From the NCBI GenBank assembly GCA_021798485.1, contig JAJZGK010000002.1, positions 1 through 50,546 of the forward strand: a stretch of 50,546 bases of DNA, in the 5' to 3' direction. Each line of letters opens with the position of its first letter. Position 1 is the first letter of the stretch. A model generated the notes under the pieces. It was given only the letters and a program-made list of their open reading frames with translations. It was not told the DNA's origin and ran no database searches. The translations under genes were made by a program, and so were the position numbers. Source of the DNA: Pseudomonadota bacterium (GTDB lineage: Bacteria; Pseudomonadota; Alphaproteobacteria; Rhodospirillales; Magnetospirillaceae). Below are positions 33,941 through 42,790 of the stretch, piece by piece.

Positions 33941-35422
33941 ATGCTCTCTTCCGCCTCGTCCATGCCGTGCGGCAATATTCTCATCGTTGACGATCTGCCG
34001 GCCAACCTGCAGCTGCTGTCCGATATCCTGCTGCGCGAGGGCTATGCCGTGCGGGCCGCCCCCGATGGCCGCATGGCCCTGAAAGCGGTGGCGCAGCGCC
34101 TGCCCGATCTGGTGCTGCTGGATGTGAAAATGCCCGAGATGGATGGGCTGGAGGTGTGCCGCCGCCTGAAGGACAATCCGATCAGCCGTCATGTGCCGGT
34201 GATCTTTCTCAGCGCCTATCAGGAAACCGCCGACAAACTGGCCGGATTCGCGGCGGGCGGCGTCGATTATATCGGCAAGCCCTTTATCGCCGAGGAGGTG
34301 CTGGCCCGCGTGCGCACCCATGTTTCGCTCTATGATCTGCAGGTGCGGCTGGAAGAGCGGGTGCTGCAGCGCACCCGGGCCTTGCGCATGCTGTCGGCGG
34401 GCAATCTGGCGCTGGCGCAGGGCCGCACCGCCCAGGGTCTGCTGGAGGCCATGGCCCGCGTCATCGTGGAACAGGGGCTTTATCCGGCGGCCCGCCTGCG
34501 CCTGATCAGCGACGCCGGCGCGGTATTGTGCGCGGCGGAAGCCGGTGACAGGAGCGTGCTGGCCGTGGCGCCGCCCGATGGCCTTGGGCGCCCGCCCCCG
34601 GTGCGGGGCCTGCACGACCTGGCGCTGGACGAGCCAAGCCGGAGCGGCTTCGCCCGGTTGGGCGTTCACGCCCTGCTGACCCTGCATCTCGGCGACGACT
34701 CTTTGCCCGGCCAGTCCGGGGTGCTGACGGTCTTTTCGGCCAAGCCCTTCGGCGATCTTTCGCAGGAGGAGCGCGCCCTGCTGGCGGAACTGGGCGGAAA
34801 CCTCAGCTACGGCCTGGCCGCGCTCGGCGCGCGGTCCAGGCTGGAACGCATGTTCGAGCAAACCATTCAGGCCATCGCCGCCACCGTGGAAAAGCGCGAT
34901 CCCTACACCGCCGGCCATCAGCGCCGGGTGGCCGGCATCGCCACCGCCATCGCCCGCCGCATCGGCATGGACGAGCATCAGATCAAGGGTCTCGCTCTGG
35001 CCGGCATCATCCACGATATCGGCAAAATCGGCGTGCCGGTGGAAATCCTGACCCGGTCGGGAAAACTGTCCAGTCACGAAATGGGGCTGATCCGGGAGCA
35101 TCCGCGTATCGGCTACGATGTGGTCAAGGAGATCGATTTTCCCTGGCCGGTGCCGGAGATCATTCTGCAGCACCATGAACGCATCGACGGTTCAGGCTAT
35201 CCCAGCGGCTTGAAGGACAACGAGATCATCCCCGAGGCCAAGATCGTGGCGGTGGCGGATGTGCTCGACGCCATCTCCTCGCACCGGCCCTACCGCCCCG
35301 CCCTGGGCCTGGATGTGGCGGTGCGGGAACTGCAGGCTCAAAAGGGCGCTCTTTATGATCCGGCCATCGTCGAGGCCTGCCTTGCCGTGATCGACGAGGG
35401 TGGCCTGCCGCCGGGTGCGTGA
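33941..35422 (+). CDS. Response regulator with GAF-like and HD-GYP phosphodiesterase domains
   Basis: About 493 aa. Receiver at residues 10-130 with Asp61 (VLLDVKMPEMDG), a GAF-like centre (about 150-300) and an HD-GYP domain: HD in IIHDIGKIGVPVEIL, LIREHPRIGYD, then ILQHHERIDGSGYPSGLKD and VADVLDAISSHRPYRP. HD-GYP proteins hydrolyse c-di-GMP. ATG 33941 has GGGGTG upstream; a GTG at 33908 lacks a site. Probably driven by the divergent hybrid kinase at 30019-32511. Confidence 0.88.
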   Translation: MLSSASSMPCGNILIVDDLPANLQLLSDILLREGYAVRAAPDGRMALKAVAQRLPDLVLLDVKMPEMDGLEVCRRLKDNPISRHVPVIFLSAYQETADKLAGFAAGGVDYIGKPFIAEEVLARVRTHVSLYDLQVRLEERVLQRTRALRMLSAGNLALAQGRTAQGLLEAMARVIVEQGLYPAARLRLISDAGAVLCAAEAGDRSVLAVAPPDGLGRPPPVRGLHDLALDEPSRSGFARLGVHALLTLHLGDDSLPGQSGVLTVFSAKPFGDLSQEERALLAELGGNLSYGLAALGARSRLERMFEQTIQAIAATVEKRDPYTAGHQRRVAGIATAIARRIGMDEHQIKGLALAGIIHDIGKIGVPVEILTRSGKLSSHEMGLIREHPRIGYDVVKEIDFPWPVPEIILQHHERIDGSGYPSGLKDNEIIPEAKIVAVADVLDAISSHRPYRPALGLDVAVRELQAQKGALYDPAIVEACLAVIDEGGLPPGA

Positions 35423-35453
35423 GAGCGCCCCGCTGCGGCGGAGCCGGGGCTCC

Positions 35454-35822
35454 TCAGCCGCGCGCGGGCTGGCGGTCAGGATGCAGAATATCGATGAAGG
35501 TCTGCACCGGACAGGGTTTGCGCAGCACTCCGGCAAACCCCGCCTGCCCGGCTTCGGCCTCGATACTGGCGGGCGGCAGCGCCGTCAGGGCGAAGATGCG
35601 CCCGCCTTGCATCAGGGGGCGGAGTCTGCGCCCCACCTCCAGGCCGCTTTCATGGGCCAGGCGGACATCCAGGAAGGCGATATCGGGCTTGAAGGCCCGG
35701 GCAATCTCTTCAATGGCGGCGCCGTCGCTTTCGCCGCGCACCTCGCAGCCAAGGCTTTCCATCAACTGGACATGCAGTTTCAGGGTTAGCGGATTGTCGT
35801 CCACGATGAGTACGCGATACAA
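35454..35822 (-). CDS. Single-domain receiver (CheY-like)
   Basis: A 122-aa receiver: acidic pair in VLIVDDN, acceptor Asp52 (AFLDVRL), Thr in FALTALPP and Lys in VLRKPCP. There is no output domain, so it probably acts as a phosphate relay or by protein contact. Start codon is TTG at 35822, chosen because GAGGTG lies 6 bp upstream; a TTG at 35840 is in frame without a site. It lies downstream of the MCP at 35877 and converges with the HD-GYP gene. Confidence 0.75.
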   Translation of the reverse strand: MYRVLIVDDNPLTLKLHVQLMESLGCEVRGESDGAAIEEIARAFKPDIAFLDVRLAHESGLEVGRRLRPLMQGGRIFALTALPPASIEAEAGQAGFAGVLRKPCPVQTFIDILHPDRQPARG

Positions 35823-35850
35823 GGCACACCTCGGCTGCAAACAAGGAATT

Positions 35851-35871
35851 ATCCCCCCTGGGAGGGGGGAT
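35851..35871 (-). terminator. Strong hairpin between MCP and receiver gene
   Basis: ATCCCCCC-TGGGA-GGGGGGAT, an 8-bp perfect stem, five bases after the MCP stop, followed on the minus strand by TAATTCCTTG. It may be a partial terminator; the T tract is weak. Confidence 0.5.
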
Positions 35872-35876
35872 GGTCT

Positions 35877-37178
35877 TCAGAAAAGCTCGATTTCCGTCTC
35901 GTCGCCGGTTGGCGCCTTGTCGGCCTCGGCCTGTTGCTGCTGGCGCCGCTTGTCCGCAAGGCGGCTGCGGCAGGTTTGCAGAACGGCGTCCAGACGGTTG
36001 CGGATGGCGGTGTTGACGTCTTCGATCGACATCTGCGGGTGGGCGCTCATTTCCGCCACCGATTGATCGATGGCGGCGATGATGCCTTCGAAATCCTCGA
36101 CCAGACTGCCCAGATGGTCCTTGACGGAATCCTGGAAATTGATCCCGTTCATCATGCCCCGGATCGGTTCGGCCAGGCGCTCGTTTTCCTCGGTGACTTT
36201 CAGCAGCGAGGTTTCCTCATAGGCGATCAGGTCGCGCAGGTTGTCGGCCAGTCCGTTCACGGCGGCGGAAATGGCGGCAAACCCCTGCTCTTCCTTGCTG
36301 TTGCGGTCGAAGATGATGCTCTGCAGGCTTGATGTCACCGCCGCTTCCAATTTGGCGATGCCGTCGCCGATCTGCACGGCGGCCTGATCGGAGCGCTGCG
36401 ACAGATCCTTGACCTCGCTGGCCACCACGGCGAAACCGCGGCCCATTTCGCCGGCGCGGGCCGCCTCGATGGTGGCGTTCAGGGCCAGCATGCGGGTGCG
36501 GTGCGACAGACTGCGCACGATCTCGACGATCTGCCCCAGATCCTGCACCAGGCGCCCGATATCCTCGGAAGCCGTTTGCACCCGGATCGCGTCGCGGGCC
36601 CGGTTGTCGGAGAATTCCCCGATCAGGGCGCGGCTGCCCGCCACCTGTTCGTTGGCGGCGGCGATGGTGCCCAGGAACGTTTGCCGCGAATTGGCGGTAA
36701 AATTCAGCACGCGCTCCATGCCGGTCTGCACCATGCACAACTGGCTCATCAGGCGCACGTCGTTGTCGCCGGTATTGCGCACCACTCCGGCCACCTCGGT
36801 GCGCAATTCCTCGGAAAAGCCCCGGAACGAGGACAGAATCTCGGCCACCGACACCGACAGGGCGAAGACCTGCTCCGACATCACCGGTCCGGCGGGCGGC
36901 GGCGATGGCGGCGGCGCGTCCGGCAGGGCGGCGGCGGGCGTGGGAGTGGAGGGGATCGCTTCCTCCGCCGGGGCAGTTTCCTGGCGTTGGATCAGAAAAA
37001 ATGAAATGGGCGATAAAATAACGAGGAAAATAACTATTTGTATAAAAATATAATAAATCGGATTGAGTTTAAGGATGGGGGCACAAATGGCGTCTGACAG
37101 AAGTACAGACAATGTTGATACGGAAATCGTAAGGGTGGATAATTTGTTTTTGCAATTTATCCGTGTTGCAACATTCAT
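35877..37178 (-). CDS. Membrane-bound methyl-accepting chemotaxis protein without a large sensor domain
   Basis: A 433-aa protein. Two closely spaced N-terminal helices (about residues 14-33 and 39-63, the latter [20 protein letters not shown]) leave almost no periplasmic loop. A Pro/Ala-rich linker follows, then an MCP signalling domain ([40 protein letters not shown]). A stretch [18 protein letters not shown] follows. The C-terminus is charged and ends DETEIELF. The first 60 codons are far AT-richer than the rest. Confidence 0.85.
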   Translation of the reverse strand: MNVATRINCKNKLSTLTISVSTLSVLLSDAICAPILKLNPIYYIFIQIVIFLVILSPISFFLIQRQETAPAEEAIPSTPTPAAALPDAPPPSPPPAGPVMSEQVFALSVSVAEILSSFRGFSEELRTEVAGVVRNTGDNDVRLMSQLCMVQTGMERVLNFTANSRQTFLGTIAAANEQVAGSRALIGEFSDNRARDAIRVQTASEDIGRLVQDLGQIVEIVRSLSHRTRMLALNATIEAARAGEMGRGFAVVASEVKDLSQRSDQAAVQIGDGIAKLEAAVTSSLQSIIFDRNSKEEQGFAAISAAVNGLADNLRDLIAYEETSLLKVTEENERLAEPIRGMMNGINFQDSVKDHLGSLVEDFEGIIAAIDQSVAEMSAHPQMSIEDVNTAIRNRLDAVLQTCRSRLADKRRQQQQAEADKAPTGDETEIELF

Positions 37179-37416
37179 GTTAAACTCTCGTGCTGAGAAT
37201 GTTTTTGATTTTATGTGTGGTGAATTTTTCTAATTTAACATTATGTATTTTTTATGGTTATCCAGCAAGCCCCCCTGAGGGAGATCCTCTCTATCTTCCT
37301 AACGAGGGGGCTCATCCCTTGGTTTGAGAGCTCCTTCCAAAGGGCGGAGGGTGAATTGCTTATTTTTGGGAATGAGGCACAATCGCTGCGCGGCTGGCGA
37401 TAAGGGCAGGTTTCGC
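37179..37416 (+). other. Intergenic region with nested hairpin, leader of the MipZ operon
   Basis: No gene is seen. The left half (37179-37260) is strongly AT-rich and should hold the MCP promoter. AGCCCCC (37268-37274) pairs with GGGGGCT (37306-37312), enclosing GAGG/CCTC; this stem could lie in the leader of the 37417 gene. Confidence 0.35.
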
Positions 37417-38364
37417 ATGGACGTCATCTACTTTTCCCTGGGAACGGAGTGGGCCACCGAGGAGCCTCCGCTGGCGCCGTGCGCGCATTGCCACCCCTCG
37501 CCGCTCGAGCGGGCGGAAACCGCCTTGTGGCAGCAGCTGGCGCCGTTCCGTCTGGTGGAATATGCCTATATCGACAACGATCTCCTGCCGGTGGAACGGG
37601 CCTTTTTCGGCTTTCCCGGCGGCCTTATCTGCGAGGCCGACGACGATGTGCCCGCCACCTGGGTGGCCGGACTGGCCGCCGCCGCCGTGCAGGCGCCGCC
37701 GCCCCAGCCGGTTTTCCTCTACCTGAAGAGCGGGGCGCCGGTAACGCCGCTGCTGGCGTGCGAATACGGCCGGATGCTGAGCGGGCATGTGGAACAGCCC
37801 CTGACCGGATATTGCCCAACCCCCGGCGGCGGCTGGACCCGCTGGCGCTTCACGCCGGAGGGCGGCGGGTGTGAAGAGGGCGCCGCCACGCCCGGGGAAC
37901 AGGCCCGCCTGCTGTCCTGGGCGGACCTTTGCGCCGCCATCGATGGCCCGGAAACCCCGGGCGGGGAACGGGGCCGCTGGGCGCGCTTCCGCTTCGGCTT
38001 CGACAACCGCCTGCTTGAATTCGCCGATGCCGGACGGCGCGACGATTTTCTCGGCTGGAGCAGGGCGGCCACCGATGCCCTGTTCCGCTCCACCTCTTTG
38101 TCGCTGCCCGATCTGGTGCAACCCGCCAACGCGGTGGATCTGCGGCGGCCGGGCCGGGCCACCGTTCCCCTGCCCGCTCCCGGCGACTGGAGCGAGGGCG
38201 ATGCCTGGAATTTTACCGGCGATGCCGACGGCAAGGTGGGGGCCGAGGCCTATTGGGCCCATGTGCGGACCGTGCTGGCGCGCAGCTGCGGCGCCCGCCT
38301 GCCCTGGTCGCGCGGCGTGCGCAGCGCCCAGGCCCGGCGCCGCGGCGAGGCGGAGCCGCGATGA
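37417..38364 (+). CDS. Hypothetical protein coupled to a MipZ-like ATPase, 315 aa
   Basis: I do not recognise the family. It starts MDVIYFSLGTEWATEEPPLA; AGGGCAGG lies upstream of the ATG. A CAHCH motif at residues 22-26 matches CxxCH, but there is no signal peptide, so haem attachment is unlikely. Trp/Arg-rich segments (WTRWRFTPEGG, GRWARFRFGFDNRLLEFADA) and a C-terminal basic tail follow. The stop overlaps the start of the MipZ-like gene (ATGA), so a partner role in ATPase localisation is plausible inference. Confidence 0.6.
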   Translation: MDVIYFSLGTEWATEEPPLAPCAHCHPSPLERAETALWQQLAPFRLVEYAYIDNDLLPVERAFFGFPGGLICEADDDVPATWVAGLAAAAVQAPPPQPVFLYLKSGAPVTPLLACEYGRMLSGHVEQPLTGYCPTPGGGWTRWRFTPEGGGCEEGAATPGEQARLLSWADLCAAIDGPETPGGERGRWARFRFGFDNRLLEFADAGRRDDFLGWSRAATDALFRSTSLSLPDLVQPANAVDLRRPGRATVPLPAPGDWSEGDAWNFTGDADGKVGAEAYWAHVRTVLARSCGARLPWSRGVRSAQARRRGEAEPR

Positions 38365-39233
38365 GCCTCCCGCATTCCCCCCGTAAACCGCTGCCTGCCC
38401 ATGTGGTGGTGACCGGCAACGAGAAAGGCGGTTCGGGCAAAACCACCGTGGCCATGCATCTGGCCGTGGGGCTGTTGCATCTGGGATTCCGGGTGGGGTG
38501 CATCGATCTCGATTCCCGCCAGCAATCCCTGGCCCGCTATATTCAAAACCGGGAAGCCTGGATCGCGCAGCACCGCCTTCCCCTGGCCATGCCCGAAAGC
38601 GCGGTGATCGCCGGCAGCACCGCCGATTCGCGCCAGGAGGCCGTGCGCGAGGAACAGGAGGCTTTTGCCCAGGTGCTGGCCGCCTTTTCCCGGAGCTGCG
38701 ATTTCGTCATCATCGATTGCCCCGGATCCGATGCGCCCCTGGCGCGAACGGCGCATATGTTCGCCGATACCCTGATCACCCCCATCAACGACAGTCTGCT
38801 GGATCTGGATCTGATCGCCCGGCTCAATCCGCTGGACTGGCAGCTGCAGGGGGCCGGGGTTTATTCCGATCTGGTGTGGACCTTAAGGAGCAAACGCCGG
38901 GCCGAACGCCGTCCGGGCATCGACTGGGTGGTGACCCGCAGCCGCGTCGGCGCCCTGGCCGACCGCAACAAACAAAAGATGACGGACTCTTTGAGCCGCA
39001 TTCAGCAGGTGCTGGGTTTCCGCCTGGCCGAGGGATTCGGCGAGCGCATCATTTACCGCTACCTGTTTTTGTGGGGGCTGACGGTGCTCGACCTGCGCGG
39101 CGCCGGACTGGATATGGACATGACCCGTTCGCATCTGGCGGCCCGCCGCGAGGTTTTGGCCCTGATCCGCATGCTGTGGCTGCCCAATGTGGACGAGCGG
39201 CTGGACCGCCTGCTGGCCCGGGATCCGCTTTGA
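38361..39233 (+). CDS. mipZ: MipZ/ParA-family ATPase
   Basis: A 290-aa P-loop ATPase. Deviant Walker A GNEKGGSGKTTVAMHL, CIDLDSRQQSLARYIQNR, DFVIIDCPGSDAPLARTAHM, ITPINDSLLDLDL and IDWVVTRSRVGALADRNK follow Caulobacter MipZ in order and spacing. MipZ forms gradients with ParB that place the FtsZ ring. Here it adjoins a chemotaxis cluster, where ParA-like proteins (ParC, PpfA) position receptor arrays, so it may be either. Its stop is one base from that of the convergent gene at 39235. Confidence 0.78.
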   Translation: MSLPHSPRKPLPAHVVVTGNEKGGSGKTTVAMHLAVGLLHLGFRVGCIDLDSRQQSLARYIQNREAWIAQHRLPLAMPESAVIAGSTADSRQEAVREEQEAFAQVLAAFSRSCDFVIIDCPGSDAPLARTAHMFADTLITPINDSLLDLDLIARLNPLDWQLQGAGVYSDLVWTLRSKRRAERRPGIDWVVTRSRVGALADRNKQKMTDSLSRIQQVLGFRLAEGFGERIIYRYLFLWGLTVLDLRGAGLDMDMTRSHLAARREVLALIRMLWLPNVDERLDRLLARDPL

Positions 39234-39234
39234 A

Positions 39235-39711
39235 TTAAAACAACACGTCCTCGTCCTCGTCCTCGGCGGCGGCGGGCGCCTCGCCTTTCAGGGCGGCGCT
39301 CAGACGCTTGCGCCAGGCCGCCAGCGTCACCGCCTCTTCCTGGCGGCGGCACCACTCGGTCCAGTCGGGCGGCGCGCCGTCCTCCTCGGCAAGGCCGCAG
39401 GTTTGCGCCATCTCGGCCTGCTGGCGCAAAAGCTCGCCGATGACGCTGGCGATCTGCTGCAGCTCCTGGCGGCGCCGGTCAACGCTTTGCAGGCGGACCA
39501 CCAGCTGGGTGATATCGCCTTGCAGGCTCGGATCGCCCCGCCGCCGCGCATCCTCGGCCAGCTGCGCCAGAATGCCGGCGGCGCCGTCGGTGCTGTCTTC
39601 GAAGGCCTGCCCGGTGGTTTCCAGCTCGGCGGCCAGAAAGGTCAGCAGCCTGCGTTCGAAATGGGCGAAATCGCGCCAGCGATGCAGCGGCGGTTTGGCA
39701 TCAAGGCTCAT
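39235..39711 (-). CDS. Small helical protein at the end of the chemotaxis operon, 158 aa
   Basis: Unrecognised. Mostly helical and probably coiled coil: FAHFERRLLTFLAAELETTG, then DITQLVVRLQSVDRRRQELQ and IASVIGELLRQQAEMAQ. The C-terminus is acidic and ends EDEDEDVLF. Its ATG overlaps the CheB stop (ATGA), placing it in the chemotaxis operon. A phosphatase (CheZ-like) or array role is possible from location and helical form, but the DxxxQ of CheZ is not clearly present. Confidence 0.6.
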   Translation of the reverse strand: MSLDAKPPLHRWRDFAHFERRLLTFLAAELETTGQAFEDSTDGAAGILAQLAEDARRRGDPSLQGDITQLVVRLQSVDRRRQELQQIASVIGELLRQQAEMAQTCGLAEEDGAPPDWTEWCRRQEEAVTLAAWRKRLSAALKGEAPAAAEDEDEDVLF

Positions 39712-40778
39712 GACGGCACTCCCTTGCGTCCCGGCTCGCTGCACAGGCGCAAAATTTCCGAAGGGATCAGCGGCAGCGGCAGCTCGAACTGAACGGCGCC
39801 CAAGTCCTTGGCCGCGCGCGGCATGCCGTACACCACGCAGCTGGATTCATCCTCGCCGATGGTGGCGGCGCCGGCTTTGCGCATGGCCAGCAGCCCCTGG
39901 GCGCCGTCGCGCCCCATGCCGGTAAGGAGGGCGCCCACGGCGGCACCGCCGCACACCTCCGCCACCGAGGTGAACAGCACGTCCACCGAGGGGCGGTGGC
40001 CGCTGACCAGCGGCCCGTCGTGCAGGCAGGTGACGTAGCTGGCGCCCGAACGCCGCACCGTCAGATGGCGGTCGCCGGGGGCGATATAAACATGGCCGAA
40101 AACGATGGGCTGATTGTCCTCGGCCTCGCACACCGAAACCGCCGCCATGCCGTTGAGACGCTGGGCGAAGCTGGCGGTGAATTTGGGCGGCATGTGCTGG
40201 GTCACCACCACCGGCGGAGAATCGGCGGGCAGAACGGTGATGATATCGCGCAGCGCCTCGACCCCGCCGGTGGAGGCGCCGATGGCGACCAGGCGGTTGT
40301 TGGTGCGGTAAACATCGGCCACCCGGGTTTGCGGGCGCTTTCGCTCGCCCAGGGCGCGCACGCGGGCGCGGGCGGCGCTTTTCACCATCTCCACCAGTTG
40401 CGGCCCCAGATCGGCCAGTGTGCGGCTTTCGCCGGCTCCGGGTTTGCAAAAAACATCCACGGCGCCCAGTTCCAGCGCCCGCAAGGTCACGTCGGCGCCG
40501 CTCTGGGTCAGGGTCGAAACCATCACCACCGGCATGGGGTGCAGGCTCATCAGCCGTTCCAGGAAGGCGATGCCGTCCATGCGCGGCATCTCCACATCCA
40601 GGGTCAGCACATCCGGATTGAGCGCCTTGATCTTTTCGCGCGCCACGTAGGGATCGGGCGCCGTGCCCACCACGTCGATGGCGGGATCGGCCGACAGCAG
40701 GGCCGAGATCATCTGGCGCATCAGCGCGGAATCGTCCACCACCAGAACACGGATGCGGTTGAGGGTCGCCATGGTCAT
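39708..40778 (-). CDS. cheB: Chemotaxis response regulator protein-glutamate methylesterase CheB
   Basis: A 356-aa CheB: receiver with Asp61 (LTLDVEMPRMDG) and the C-terminal methylesterase/deamidase with catalytic Ser in AIGASTGGVEAL, His in VTQHMPPKFT and Asp in GMGRDGAQGL. It removes methyl groups from receptor glutamates. Starts at 40778, overlapping the CheD stop; 40772 is an alternative Met. Confidence 0.95.
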   Translation of the reverse strand: MTMATLNRIRVLVVDDSALMRQMISALLSADPAIDVVGTAPDPYVAREKIKALNPDVLTLDVEMPRMDGIAFLERLMSLHPMPVVMVSTLTQSGADVTLRALELGAVDVFCKPGAGESRTLADLGPQLVEMVKSAARARVRALGERKRPQTRVADVYRTNNRLVAIGASTGGVEALRDIITVLPADSPPVVVTQHMPPKFTASFAQRLNGMAAVSVCEAEDNQPIVFGHVYIAPGDRHLTVRRSGASYVTCLHDGPLVSGHRPSVDVLFTSVAEVCGGAAVGALLTGMGRDGAQGLLAMRKAGAATIGEDESSCVVYGMPRAAKDLGAVQFELPLPLIPSEILRLCSEPGRKGVPS

Positions 40779-41413
40779 TCGAACAACTCGACTTCGCCTT
40801 CCACCCGCGTTTCCCACAATTGCCGGCGATAGCTGTTTTCGCGGGACAGAACGGCCTGCTCGAAGCCTTTGCGCAGGAACAGGCGCACCACCTTACCAGT
40901 TTGGGGGAAAAAGTGAATCCGTCGCGGGTGCAGCCCGCCCAGATCCTCGGCGGTGATCGCAAGCTGCTCCTCGCTCAGATAGCGGCGGACAAAACCGGCA
41001 TTGCGTTCGCCGATGGCCAGGCTGCCGCCGTTGGCCCCCATGGCGGTCAGCACGTTGGCGCCGCCGAACACCTTGATCTCCAGGCGGTCGCGCTGCCCGC
41101 CCCGGCGCAGAATGTCGTTGAGCAGCGCTTCCATGGCGTAATTGCCGTAACGCCGCGAACGGGTGACCGGCAGGCCGTCCTGCTCGTTGGATTCCGGCAG
41201 CATGAAGTGGTTCATGCCGCCGATGCGTCGCACCGGATCCCACACGCAGGCGGCCACGCAGCTGCCCAGCACCGTCACCACCATTTCATGGGGATCGCGC
41301 GAGACGTAATGTTCGCCGGGCAAAACCTTCACCGCCATCATCTTGAAGGTGGGATCGTACCAGCGGCGGCGGTTTTCCTCGGCCATGGGTTCGCGGGCGG
41401 CGCAGTGGGTCAT
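40775..41413 (-). CDS. cheD: Chemoreceptor glutamine deamidase CheD
   Basis: A 212-aa CheD. Catalytic Cys in VTVLGSCVAACVWD, His in GGMNHFMLPES and the KVFGGANVL strand identify the family. It deamidates receptor glutamines and may interact with CheB or a CheC-type phosphatase; no cheC is seen here. Overlaps cheR upstream and cheB downstream by 4 bp each. The tail ends VEGEVELFE. Confidence 0.94.
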   Translation of the reverse strand: MTHCAAREPMAEENRRRWYDPTFKMMAVKVLPGEHYVSRDPHEMVVTVLGSCVAACVWDPVRRIGGMNHFMLPESNEQDGLPVTRSRRYGNYAMEALLNDILRRGGQRDRLEIKVFGGANVLTAMGANGGSLAIGERNAGFVRRYLSEEQLAITAEDLGGLHPRRIHFFPQTGKVVRLFLRKGFEQAVLSRENSYRRQLWETRVEGEVELFE

Positions 41414-42249
41414 GGCAGCCGCCGGTACGCGGTTTTGCCCACCACGTCGAAACGTTCGGAAACGCCGATCAGGGATTCCGCGTGCCCCAGAAACAGCAGG
41501 CCGCCCGGCTTCAGGCTGTTGGCGTAGCGGTCCACCAGGGCGCGCTGGGTCGGCTTGTCGAAATAGATGGCCACATTGCGGCAGAAGATGACGTCGAACA
41601 GGCCCTTCATCGGCCAGGAGTCCAGCAGATTGAGGCGGCGGAAACGGATGGCCGCCCGCACCTCTTCGGCAATTTCGATGCGGCCGTCTTCATCCTCGGC
41701 GCCGATGAAGCGGCGGCGGTAGCCGGCGGGCAGGCGTTCCGCCGCCTTGGCCGGGTAGCGGCCCCGGGCGGCCCTCTCCAGCACGCTGGTATCGATATCG
41801 GTGGCCAGGATCAGGGCATCGCGGCGCTGCGCCGGCGACAGGCTGTCCATCAGGGTCATGGCCATGGAGTAAGGCTCCTCGCCGGTCGAGCAGCCCGCCG
41901 ACCACAGGCGCAGCCGTCCAGGGCCGCCGGGCCGGGCGGCCAGGCGCTTCAGATCCGCCGCCAGCAGGGTGAAATGGTGCGGCTCGCGGAAAAACTGGGT
42001 GATGTTGGTGGTGATGGCGTTGACCACATGCTCCAGTTCCGCATCGGGATCGGCATCCAGCAGCGCGCAATAGTCCTTGAAATCATCAAGCCCCAGGGCC
42101 CGCAGCCGCTTGACCATGCGGCCGCGCACCATCTCGCGCTTGCTGTCGGGCAGAACGATGCCGGTGTGCGCCGACAGGAAGGCGGAAAGAAAGCGGAATT
42201 CCTTCAGTCCCAGCGCGTAAAGTTCGTCGGTCCCGTGCGGGTGGGCCAT
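41410..42249 (-). CDS. cheR: Chemotaxis protein methyltransferase CheR
   Basis: A 279-aa CheR: N-terminal helical domain (KREMVRGRMVKRLRALGL, ITTNITQFFREPHHF) and SAM domain (LRLWSAGCSTGEEPYSMAM, ILATDIDTSVLERA, DVIFCRNVAIYFDK). It methylates receptor glutamates. ATG 42249 is chosen; GTG 42258 is also possible, and neither has a strong ribosome site. The longer frame to 42795 is a shadow of cheW. Confidence 0.94.
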   Translation of the reverse strand: MAHPHGTDELYALGLKEFRFLSAFLSAHTGIVLPDSKREMVRGRMVKRLRALGLDDFKDYCALLDADPDAELEHVVNAITTNITQFFREPHHFTLLAADLKRLAARPGGPGRLRLWSAGCSTGEEPYSMAMTLMDSLSPAQRRDALILATDIDTSVLERAARGRYPAKAAERLPAGYRRRFIGAEDEDGRIEIAEEVRAAIRFRRLNLLDSWPMKGLFDVIFCRNVAIYFDKPTQRALVDRYANSLKPGGLLFLGHAESLIGVSERFDVVGKTAYRRLP

Positions 42250-42269
42250 GATGTTCACGTGCGCTTCGG

Positions 42270-42764
42270 TCAGGCGGCGGTTTGCGCCATGGTGTCGGTC
42301 AGCAGCAGCGTCTCCAGATCCAGCAGGGCCACCATGCGGCCATCCATATTGACCAGGCCCGACAGGAACTGGGCATCGTTGCGATGTTCGAATTCGGGCA
42401 GCGGCTGCACGTCGGTTACCGCCACCGTCAGAATATCGGCCACGGCATCCACCAGAACCCCCATGATGCGCTCCTTCATGCTGACCACCATGACGACATG
42501 GTGCGCCGAAGGCTCGGTCATGATGCCGGAGAAACGCATGCGCAGATCGAACACCGGCACCACCGCGCCGCGCAGATTGATCACGCCGCGGATATGCCGG
42601 GGCACGTTGGGCAGCGGCGTGGCCGGGGTCCAGCCCTTGATTTCGCGGATCTCCATGATATCGACACCGTATTCCTCGGCGCCGATGGTGAAGGAGATGA
42701 ACTGCCGCATCTCCTGTTCCCGGGAGTCCTTCGTTGCCGTTTCCATCGCCGTTTCGGATGTCAT
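42270..42764 (-). CDS. cheW: CheW coupling protein
   Basis: A 164-aa CheW: FISFTIGAEEYGVDIMEIRE, then VRHIRGVINLRG-like PRHIRGVINLRGAVVPVFDL and VLVDAVADILTV. It couples receptors to CheA. GAGAGGACTG lies upstream of the ATG. A second cheW is at 48487. Repeat copy D separates it from cheA. Confidence 0.94.
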   Translation of the reverse strand: MTSETAMETATKDSREQEMRQFISFTIGAEEYGVDIMEIREIKGWTPATPLPNVPRHIRGVINLRGAVVPVFDLRMRFSGIMTEPSAHHVVMVVSMKERIMGVLVDAVADILTVAVTDVQPLPEFEHRNDAQFLSGLVNMDGRMVALLDLETLLLTDTMAQTAA

Positions 42765-42790
42765 GCCACAGTCCTCTCGTGTTTAGAAGA

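Noticed and set aside
37480-37494. CxxCH (CAHCH) in the 315-aa hypothetical as a cytochrome c haem site
   Set aside because: There is no signal peptide or other cytochrome feature, and haem attachment occurs in the periplasm.
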